A stretch of DNA of 64,000 nucleotides from Candidatus Aminicenantota bacterium (GTDB lineage: Bacteria; Acidobacteriota; Aminicenantia; Aminicenantales; Saccharicenantaceae), in the NCBI GenBank assembly GCA_017999365.1, contig JAGNLW010000002.1, positions 43,501 to 107,500 of the forward strand. Direction: 5' to 3'. The position numbers were made by a program, and so were the translations under genes. Below, piece by piece: positions 56,438 to 64,000 of this stretch. Every line of letters starts with the position of its first letter. Position 1 is the stretch's first letter. Below the pieces are notes generated by a model. That model was not told the origin of the DNA and did not search any database. It saw only the letters and a list, made by a program, of their open reading frames with translations.

Positions 56438-56537
56438 GGCCCCCGGCCGGCCCACTCGTCTCTTCGACCGTCGCCGTTGACGGGAAGTTCCATTCGCGGC
56501 AAAATGAGGTCGAGCGGGCTGGGAGAGGAGACCGGCG

Positions 56538-57101
56538 ATCGGAAGAAATCGGTTCGTTCTCTTTCTGACTTGCTCGAGCGTCCTCCTCTCTTCGGGCTGT
56601 GCGACGTTCCCGGGGAGGAGAACGGAACCGATCTCCCTCACCTCCTCTTCGGCGCCCTTGACCGTCGGCATCAGCGTCAACGGCAAGCCGCAGGGCACGG
56701 CCCCCGTCGAGATCAGGCTGAAAAGACGGAGGAGGGGCCACGTTATCCGGATCGAATCGCGGGGCTATAATCCATTCGAGATACAGGTGGGACGCGACGC
56801 CACCGCACCGCGTTTCCTGATGAGCGCCCTCCTCGGGGCGACCGTCGGCGGACTCGTAGCGGCGGCGCAAGCGACTTCCCGGGTCCATCGCGATTTTTGG
56901 GCCGATCTCGCCATCGATGCCCCGGTGGGCGCCGCGATGTTCCTTGTGATCGACCTGATGCCTGGCAAAGAACGCCCATCGAGGGAAAGAGAACTCGCGG
57001 TGACCCTGACCAAGGCCGAGGGGACGCCCCGAGTCGATACGATGAGCGTCGCCGCCGGCGATTTCCTGAAGATCAAGTGGATCCGGGTGCATCGAGACTG
57101 A
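56538..57101 (+). CDS. PEGA-like lipoprotein starting at ATC
   Basis: A 187-residue protein. Frame: ATC-GGA-AGA-AAT-CGG gives (I/M)GRNRFVLFLTCSSVLL, then SSGC, a textbook lipoprotein signal with lipobox LSSGC. AGGAG lies 7 nt before the ATC (56526-56530). No ATG, GTG or TTG occurs between the in-frame stop at 56505 and the lipobox; the first TTG (56658) would cut off the signal. The mature part has a PEGA-like beta domain (VNGKPQGTAPVEIRLKRRRR, IRIESRGYNPFEIQV), two membrane-like segments (FLMSALLGATVGGLVAAA; AIDAPVGAAMFLVIDLM) and a beta-rich end. ATC starts are very rare; a mutated ATG is the alternative. Confidence 0.6.
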   Translation: MGRNRFVLFLTCSSVLLSSGCATFPGRRTEPISLTSSSAPLTVGISVNGKPQGTAPVEIRLKRRRRGHVIRIESRGYNPFEIQVGRDATAPRFLMSALLGATVGGLVAAAQATSRVHRDFWADLAIDAPVGAAMFLVIDLMPGKERPSRERELAVTLTKAEGTPRVDTMSVAAGDFLKIKWIRVHRD

Positions 57102-57185
57102 ACCTCCGGGCTCCGTCCGCCGCGATCCCGCCCTAGATCCTCTTCGGCTTTTCGGCATCGGGCAGGCCGGCCGCAGCCTCAGATC

Positions 57186-57440
57186 TCACGACCTGCGTCC
57201 CCTTGAGTCGACGGCGCGCCTGCGATACCGGCACATATATGAGCCGAGCTTCCCGGACATGGCCGGGAGGTCCGTGGAGTTCTGGGCCGCGGGCCCGAAT
57301 TTGTTGGTGAGGAAGAAGTTCTTCAACGATTCACGGAACCCGGTTTCTTTAACAGCACTTTTCCCGGACTGGACGGAAATCGGCGAAAACAGGTCCGTTA
57401 CCTTCTTGCCCTGTCGTCCTTCCGCCCCGTAAACCTCCAC
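57186..57440 (-). CDS. Doubtful small ORF downstream of the radical SAM gene
   Basis: An 84-codon frame (GTG start) immediately downstream of the radical SAM gene on the same strand. It reads VEVYGAEGRQGKKVTDLFSP and continues with SLKNFFLTNKF, with lower GC than the surrounding genome. No ribosome binding site and no known family. The frame-shifted alternative in the same region (ARLIYVPVSQARRRLKGTQV to a stop at 57133) has genome-like codon use, so this stretch (57102-57466) may instead hold a broken gene. The call is tentative. Confidence 0.25.
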   Translation of the reverse strand: MEVYGAEGRQGKKVTDLFSPISVQSGKSAVKETGFRESLKNFFLTNKFGPAAQNSTDLPAMSGKLGSYMCRYRRRAVDSRGRRS

Positions 57441-57466
57441 GAGGTATCGAGGACGTGAATGTTCCC

Positions 57467-58828
57467 CTATCCGCTCTGCTTCCTAAGCATGTCAACGACG
57501 GTCCTGCATCCCGCCGCGATCTCGCTCTGCCGTTGGAGGATCAGGAGCCGGTAGTAGTTCAATATGTGTTCTTCGGGATGATGTTTCCAGACCGGACAGT
57601 CGAGCTTTCTCCTCACAAGATAATGCTCGGGGCAAGCGCCCATGCAGATCGGGAGCGCGAAGCAGTCACGACACTCCAGGGCGAACGGATCGAATGAGAA
57701 CCACTCCTTCCTCCGTTCCTCCATGTCGGCCGTCGCCGGCTGCAATAAGTGGCCAATATGCTTACCGGGCAGAGTGACTCGGGCCCAGCATGCGGCCAGC
57801 CCGCCGGAGGGAGTGACGATGTGGGTCGCTCTCCGAAGCGCCCCACAGGGAAGCGAGTGGGCCATCGGAACCAGGCGATCGGGCAAGCCTCGGCGAGTCA
57901 GCTCAAGGGACGTCCTGAGGGATACCAGGGAGAACTTCTCCCTGCCCAGGCACTGATCGGCGACACAGGTGCCTGTCGAGGTGAAGGAATCGGTCATCGC
58001 CGGGTAGAGGGTGACCCTCTCGGCGATGCCTTCCTCGACGAGGAGGTCCAGTAATAGGCCGAGTGCTTCCTGGTTCTCGGCGTCGACGTTCATACGGACG
58101 TTGATATCCATGAGCCCGGAGACCGCCTTCAAGTTGTCGATGATCGTCCGGAAGGTGCCCCCTCCCGTCGCCAACGGACGCCGCAGATCGTGGACCTGCG
58201 GGGGGCCGTCGAGCGTAACTTGGGCTAAACCCACGCCGAGGCCCTTCAACCATGATGCCGTCGCCCGATCAAGCAGATAGCCGTTTGTGATTACGCTGGC
58301 CTGGTAGCTCACATCGCGGGCGGCACAAAGATCGAGGAATGCCCGGCTCAATGTGTCCACCGTCTCCTTCCTGAGCAGCGGCTCGCCTCCGTACCAGCAG
58401 ACCGACATCCGCCCCCCCCTGCGCAGCCTGTCTTCAACGAAGGCGACGAGGGCCGCCTCCACTTCACCGCCCATGTGTTCCGGCGCCGGCTCGCCCTCGT
58501 AGCAATAGGTGCACCTGAAATTGCAGGAAAGCGTCGGCAGGATGGTCAGTGACAGAAGGCTCTCGTCCTCTCGGCTCTGATGGAAGCCCCTCATGAGCTG
58601 GGACGCCTCGTTGGAGGCTTCGTCGACGAGGAATCCGTTGTGTTGGAGCAGCTGTGTCAGCCGAACCGTTCCCCTCCGAGGCGGGAGGACCGGGTTGGAA
58701 AGGACGCTTTCGACTCTCGCGGCATCGACGCCTTCCAAGGCGACGAGCCTTAGGGTCAGGAAGTTGAAGAGAATCTTTCGCCCGTCTGAAAGGGTCGCGA
58801 ACCTGTTGAATGAGGAACTCTTCAGCAT
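57467..58828 (-). CDS. Radical SAM/SPASM peptide maturase
   Basis: A 453-residue enzyme of the SPASM radical SAM group that modifies ribosomal peptides or small proteins. Residues 1-95 form a peptide-recognition-like N-terminal region (ATLSDGRKILFNFLTLRLVA, NGFLVDEASNEASQL). The SAM cluster Cys are 102, 106 and 109 (CNFRCTYCYEGE). VCWYGGEPLL, VTLDGPPQVHD and RMNVDAEN are the expected radical SAM motifs. The SPASM tail has Cys328, 347, 386, 389, 395, 399 and 411, enough for two auxiliary 4Fe-4S clusters. It follows the Cys-rich protein gene by 15 nt, so that protein is the likely substrate. No clear ribosome binding site; lower GC than the genome. Confidence 0.9.
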   Translation of the reverse strand: MLKSSSFNRFATLSDGRKILFNFLTLRLVALEGVDAARVESVLSNPVLPPRRGTVRLTQLLQHNGFLVDEASNEASQLMRGFHQSREDESLLSLTILPTLSCNFRCTYCYEGEPAPEHMGGEVEAALVAFVEDRLRRGGRMSVCWYGGEPLLRKETVDTLSRAFLDLCAARDVSYQASVITNGYLLDRATASWLKGLGVGLAQVTLDGPPQVHDLRRPLATGGGTFRTIIDNLKAVSGLMDINVRMNVDAENQEALGLLLDLLVEEGIAERVTLYPAMTDSFTSTGTCVADQCLGREKFSLVSLRTSLELTRRGLPDRLVPMAHSLPCGALRRATHIVTPSGGLAACWARVTLPGKHIGHLLQPATADMEERRKEWFSFDPFALECRDCFALPICMGACPEHYLVRRKLDCPVWKHHPEEHILNYYRLLILQRQSEIAAGCRTVVDMLRKQSG

Positions 58829-58843
58829 CTGCGGGAAGGGCCG

Positions 58844-59473
58844 TTATAACTCCGCCTGTCTCTTCTGCAAAAGGCCCCTGAGCTCCCGACCCAGATCATC
58901 GGCCGAGGTAACCTTGAACTCTTTGAAAAGCGCCTGGATGAACCGATCGTTCTTGACCTGGTTCAGCCAATCGGACCCCAGCTCCGCTCCCCACTTCGAC
59001 GAGGAGAAGCAGAAGTCGAAGCAGAACCAGCAATGCGTGATGCACTCCTGGTTGTTCACCGCCCCGCGGATTTCCTTCATCCGCTCGGCTGTGATCACCC
59101 TCGAAGTGGCCGCGCTACAAACATGAACCCCGCATTCCAGGTCGGCGCATACCTGACCTCCGATATATGCGCCGCATACAGTGCCACCGGACCTGAGCGG
59201 TCTGACTGCGAACTGCGGCTCCCGGCCGAATTCCGACTTAAACACCTCAGGCTTACGCGACTTCGGCATGAGGAGCACCTTTAGCGCTTTGACCTTATTG
59301 TCGCGAGTGGGTACTCCAATCAACCTGGCGACCTCGGGAAGGGATCTCATAGAGCGCGCTTGCGCCAGAAGCCTATTGGTCTGGGCAGCGCTCAGCCCCG
59401 CGGCGACGGCGCAGGCCTTGAGCAGCCGGTTCAGAGCGTCCCTCCGCGATACATTGGATTCCGCCATAGACAT
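58844..59473 (-). CDS. Cys-rich Tat-like protein, likely radical SAM substrate
   Basis: A 209-residue protein, not recognised as a known family. The N-terminus VSRRDALNRLLKACAVAAGL looks like a twin-arginine signal or leader. The middle has eight Cys in two groups: C100, C109, C114, C119 (VCGAYIGGQVCADLECGVHVC, one run across 99-119) and C144, C148, C151, C155 (QECITHCWFCFDFC). A helical tail follows. AAGGAGGG precedes the ATG; the radical SAM gene is 15 nt downstream and both share one promoter. In the QhpC/QhpD system a radical SAM enzyme makes Cys-to-Asp/Glu thioethers in an exported subunit; a similar role is plausible here, but the target residues are unknown. Confidence 0.7.
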   Translation of the reverse strand: MSMAESNVSRRDALNRLLKACAVAAGLSAAQTNRLLAQARSMRSLPEVARLIGVPTRDNKVKALKVLLMPKSRKPEVFKSEFGREPQFAVRPLRSGGTVCGAYIGGQVCADLECGVHVCSAATSRVITAERMKEIRGAVNNQECITHCWFCFDFCFSSSKWGAELGSDWLNQVKNDRFIQALFKEFKVTSADDLGRELRGLLQKRQAEL

Positions 59474-59530
59474 TAGCCCTCCTTCTCTGATCTACTCTAT
59501 CGGAGATTGTTCCCAACGGAGAGCGAAAGA

Positions 59531-59560
59531 AGGATATCCCCGAAAACCGGTCGTTGTCAA
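59531..59560 (-). promoter_or_regulatory. Promoter of the Cys-rich protein / radical SAM unit
   Basis: Minus strand TTGACA (59555-59560), 18 bp spacer, TATCCT (59531-59536); about 58 nt before the ATG at 59473. Confidence 0.65.
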
Positions 59561-59797
59561 TTCTACAAAATCCGCTGCAGCATCCAGGCGGCCGTCGTCT
59601 TCCACATCACGGCTGGCTTATTCAAAGAGCTGTTCCGGACCCATCCCGACAGCAAGGTCATCCAGACCGGTCTGATGCTGGTCCTGGCCGTCATTGTCGT
59701 CGTCAAGGAGCGGCCTTTCTTCCTGAAGCGCAAACTGTCCGAGCCGTGGCCCGCCGGCCGCGGAAGGGCCGACCCTCTCCCGGGAACCGGCCCCTGA
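59561..59797 (+). pseudogene. C-terminal fragment of a membrane protein
   Basis: The frame reads AAVVFHITAGLFKELFRTHP, then SKVIQTGLMLVLAVIVVVKERPFFLKRK and a stop; the second stretch is a membrane helix. No ATG or ribosome binding site precedes it, and the sequence just upstream belongs to the divergent promoter, so only the end of a larger gene remains. A TTG at 59507 could start a 96-residue frame, but nothing supports it. Confidence 0.4.
59766..59795. repeat. GC-rich hairpin resembling the terminator at 60864
   Basis: About 30 bp (GGGCCGA ... GGGAAC ... GGCCC) nearly matching 60864-60893. It can fold into a hairpin but has no T run on either strand. It may be a decayed or copied terminator. 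Confidence 0.35.
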
Positions 59798-59848
59798 CTG
59801 AGAACATACCGGCTCTCGGAGCGTCCCAGAGAACGAAAGGAGACGCTC

Positions 59849-60175
59849 ATGAGCAAGTCCTCGCCCTTTATGGATCCTCCCCTGCCCTTCCCCATCAAGC
59901 TCGTCCCCTCGCCGTCGGGGCCCGTCCGGATCTATGACATCCCGGATGACCAAAAACAGGCGGTCCTCGAGAAGCTCTACATCTTCAGACCGATCCCCTC
60001 TCTCGACGACGTCATGGAGGACATCCACACCGGAAAGCGTTTCCGGGTCCGGGAGTTCCTGGTCGCCCGGGAAGGCCGGATGAACGTCCTCGCAAGCCCG
60101 TACTATCTCGAGGCCGGGGGGACCGTCATCGACTGGTGGCCGGTCCGGCGGGCCCGGAAGAAGAGATCCCCTTGA
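59849..60175 (+). CDS. Small soluble protein of unknown function
   Basis: A 108-residue protein: Pro-rich start (PFMDPPLPFPIKLVPSPSGP), a helical part (DDQKQAVLEKLYIFRPIPSLDDVMEDIHTGKRF) and a basic end. No known family. AAAGGAG lies 6 nt before the ATG. Its stop codon overlaps the -35 box of the toxin-antitoxin promoter. Confidence 0.65.
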   Translation: MSKSSPFMDPPLPFPIKLVPSPSGPVRIYDIPDDQKQAVLEKLYIFRPIPSLDDVMEDIHTGKRFRVREFLVAREGRMNVLASPYYLEAGGTVIDWWPVRRARKKRSP

Positions 60176-60200
60176 CAAGGGATCATCGAGGCCCTATTAT
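60172..60200 (+). promoter_or_regulatory. Promoter of the toxin-antitoxin operon
   Basis: Perfect TTGACA (60172-60177), 17 bp spacer, TATTAT (60195-60200). The best sigma-70-type promoter in the window, located about 50 bp before the antitoxin start. Confidence 0.8.
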
Positions 60201-60217
60201 CGATTGGACTACTTTAT

Positions 60218-60235
60218 TGGTCTATTATCAGACCA
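60218..60235. promoter_or_regulatory. Candidate operator of the toxin-antitoxin operon
   Basis: TGGTCT-N6-AGACCA, a perfect inverted repeat with 6-base arms just downstream of the promoter, a suitable site for repression by the Phd/YefM antitoxin. Confidence 0.55.
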
Positions 60236-60250
60236 TCCAGGGAGGATCTT

Positions 60251-60523
60251 ATGGCCGAGTACACCGATATCGTGCCCCTGAGCGCGGCCAAGGCCCGGCT
60301 CTCGAGCCTCGTGCGCAAGGTGCGTGAGGAACACGGGATCTACGGCATCACCCACCGTGGCAAGCCTGAAGGGGTCCTAATGAGCGTCGCGGAGTACGAG
60401 ACGCTCATCGAAACGCTCGAGATCCTCAGCGACCGTGAGCTCATGGCGAGCCTCGACCGGGGGCTGGCCGACGAGAAGGCCGGCCGGCTCTACGCCCACG
60501 ACGAGGTCTTCCCCGAGAGATGA
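60251..60523 (+). CDS. Phd/YefM-family antitoxin
   Basis: A 90-residue antitoxin. The N-terminal DNA-binding part DIVPLSAAKARLSSLVRKVREEHGIYGITHRGKPEGVLMSVAEYETL, split by the usual loop, is typical of Phd/YefM; the acidic C-terminus binds the toxin. GGGAGG precedes the ATG. The stop overlaps the toxin start (ATGA at 60520-60523). Confidence 0.9.
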   Translation: MAEYTDIVPLSAAKARLSSLVRKVREEHGIYGITHRGKPEGVLMSVAEYETLIETLEILSDRELMASLDRGLADEKAGRLYAHDEVFPER

Positions 60524-60822
60524 AGCCCCCCGCCCACCGCATCCTCTATACGAGGGAGGCGAAACGGATCATCGACAAGCTCGATCCCTCCGTCCGGAAG
60601 CTCGTGCGAAAGGCCGTCGGATCCCTCGCCGTGGAGCCGGAACGAGGGAAGCCCCTGTCGCACGAACTGTCGGGTTTGCGATCGCTCCGGACGTCGGACT
60701 ACCGGATCATCTATCGCGCCAAGGGGAGCGAGCTCGTCGTCCTCATTGTGACCGTCGGGCATCGCCGGGAGGTTTACAAGCGGCTCGGCCGGCTGATCGA
60801 CCTGGCGGGCCGGAAGAAATAA
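60520..60822 (+). CDS. RelE/ParE-family toxin
   Basis: A 100-residue mRNA-interferase-type toxin of the RelE/ParE fold: ILYTREAKRIIDKLDPSVRKLVRKAV, LSGLRSLRTSDYRIIYRA and VTVGHRREVYKRL. The closing GHRREVY is the conserved catalytic region of RelE. It starts inside the antitoxin gene, which gives balanced production. Confidence 0.9.
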   Translation: MKPPAHRILYTREAKRIIDKLDPSVRKLVRKAVGSLAVEPERGKPLSHELSGLRSLRTSDYRIIYRAKGSELVVLIVTVGHRREVYKRLGRLIDLAGRKK

Positions 60823-60853
60823 CCAGCTCCGGCCTTTCTTGTGTTCCCATCAG

Positions 60854-60893
60854 AAAATAAAAAGGGCCGATCCCCTCTCGGGAACAGGCCCTG
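60854..60893 (-). terminator. Rho-independent terminator of the RRM gene
   Basis: On the minus strand a hairpin (GGGCC with GGCCC, inner TTCCC with GGGGA, GAGA loop) is followed by TTTTTATTTT. It lies about 28 nt after the stop of the RNA-binding protein gene. Confidence 0.75.
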
Positions 60894-60920
60894 GACGTTC
60901 GAATAAGGTCGCTTAGGCGA

Positions 60921-61232
60921 TCAATACCGGCCGCGGCCGCCGCCGAAGCCGCCTCTGCCGCCGCCGCCGCCGCCCGTGCGGGGCCGGTCGGTGCGGGGCC
61001 GGGCTTCGTTGACCGTCAGGGGACGGCCCTTGAGGTCCTTGCCGTTGAGCCCGGAGATGGCCTTGTCGGCCTCTTCCTTGTTCGGCATCTCGACGAAGCC
61101 GAAACCGCGGCTCTCACCGCTGAACTTGTCCTTGATGATCGACGCGCTCTGGACCTCGCCGAACGCCGCGAAGGCGTCGCGAAGGTCCTGCTCGGTCGCC
61201 GTGCGGGAAATGTTTCCCACGTAGATGTTCAT
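60921..61232 (-). CDS. Glycine-rich RRM RNA-binding protein
   Basis: A 103-residue protein with one RRM fold: RNP2 IYVGNI and RNP1 RGFGFVEM, then a Gly/Arg-rich tail (GGGGGGRGGFGGG). Such proteins bind single-stranded RNA and are often induced by cold. AAGGAG precedes the ATG. The leader region up to the 5S gene (61233-61416) holds no other gene and may be a long untranslated leader; no riboswitch was recognised. Confidence 0.93.
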   Translation of the reverse strand: MNIYVGNISRTATEQDLRDAFAAFGEVQSASIIKDKFSGESRGFGFVEMPNKEEADKAISGLNGKDLKGRPLTVNEARPRTDRPRTGGGGGGRGGFGGGRGRY

Positions 61233-61416
61233 ACATCTCTCCTTGAATTTTTGCCCATGCCCTGGACGCGGTCTCTCTTATTCGGATTCCGTGGTTCCCC
61301 TTGGCCCATGAACGGAGCCCGCGCCCAACCTGCCGAATAAAAGGAGAGGGTGGTTGACCGACCGTTTGTCTGGGGGCCCGTGCCCCTCTGGCCTTTATTC
61401 GAGTGAAAATAAAAAA

Positions 61417-61532
<116 letters not shown>

Positions 61533-61636
61533 ATTTGAATCATAACGAGAACATAGCGGTATCAAACCGGGGACACGTACGAATTTCAAGAGAAATTCGA
61601 ACATGTCCCCATCTCTTTTTTGTCTTGATAAACTTT

Positions 61637-64000
<2,364 letters not shown>

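Noticed and set aside
55831..56568. A 245-codon plus-strand frame over the deletion scar
   Set aside because: Arg/Gly/Pro-rich shadow of the membrane-protein fragment, which has proper hydrophobic helices in another frame.
60864..60893. CRISPR-like repeat because of the similar copy at 59766
   Set aside because: Only two copies, 1.1 kb apart, with genes between; they are hairpins of terminator type.

Overview
The window is very GC-rich, with strongly G/C-biased third codon positions across most genes. The gene content points to the Acidobacteriota, possibly Candidatus Aminicenantes: a VWFA-related protein of the type common in Acidobacteria, a Tricorn-like peptidase, many exported peptidases, zinc-ribbon/TPR Ser/Thr kinases, and 6-bladed propeller remnants. 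This is inference from gene families; the partial 23S rRNA at the right end would settle it.

Layout. 1-7.1 kb: the 3' end of an S9 peptidase, a Ser/Thr kinase with TPRs, an ECF sigma factor with a coiled-coil membrane partner, a decayed propeller gene and a SPOR-NlpC/P60 lipoprotein. 7.1-18.6 kb: a double-length UvrA-like ATPase, then a minus-strand block (PsiE-like membrane protein, TIM-barrel/sulfatase-modifying-factor fusion, MenC/NSAR enolase, secreted proteins). 18.7-25.9 kb: a Tricorn-type peptidase, a one-chain MazE-MazF fusion, a GNAT enzyme, EttA and an exported aldo/keto reductase. 26-36.8 kb: minus-strand metabolic genes (M28 peptidase with a cyclophilin tail, MttB-family methyltransferase, DUF362/DUF6599/MFS operon, GH29 fucosidase, double VOC protein). 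36.8-47.9 kb: the TIGR03546/TIGR03545 pair, GPP34, VWFA protein, a GntR regulator with a divergent leaderless gene plus dapF, and an asparaginase-PDZ-M14 operon. 48-57.1 kb: a gene with an internal amber codon, an HTH-TPR protein, RlmN/Cfr family enzyme, a sigma factor lacking region 4, a formamidase, a PilZ protein and a deletion scar. 57.1-60.8 kb: a lower-GC island with a radical SAM/SPASM maturase and a Cys-rich Tat-like protein, then a Phd/RelE toxin-antitoxin pair. 60.9-64 kb: an RRM protein and the 5S and 23S rRNA genes on the minus strand.

How the genes fit together. Many products are exported hydrolases for peptides and glycans (S9, Tricorn, M28, M14, GH29, asparaginase, formamidase), suggesting a proteolytic, scavenging heterotroph. 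Promoters are readable: TTGACA-like -35 boxes with 17-18 bp spacers recur before most transcription units. Several genes (uvrA-like, mazEF fusion, ettA, the gene at 43002, rlmN) have a -10 box ending 6-9 nt before the start codon and no ribosome binding site, so they look leaderless.

The best candidate for an undescribed system is the two-gene unit at 57467-59473. It pairs a 209-residue Tat-like, eight-cysteine protein with a SPASM-type radical SAM enzyme under its own promoter. Other notable items are the mazE-mazF gene fusion with a tandem palindromic operator, the double UvrA without UvrB-binding domains, a 17-codon leader ORF coupled to a one-domain asparaginase, and a lipoprotein gene that seems to start at ATC. 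No CRISPR array, IS element or tRNA gene was recognised.
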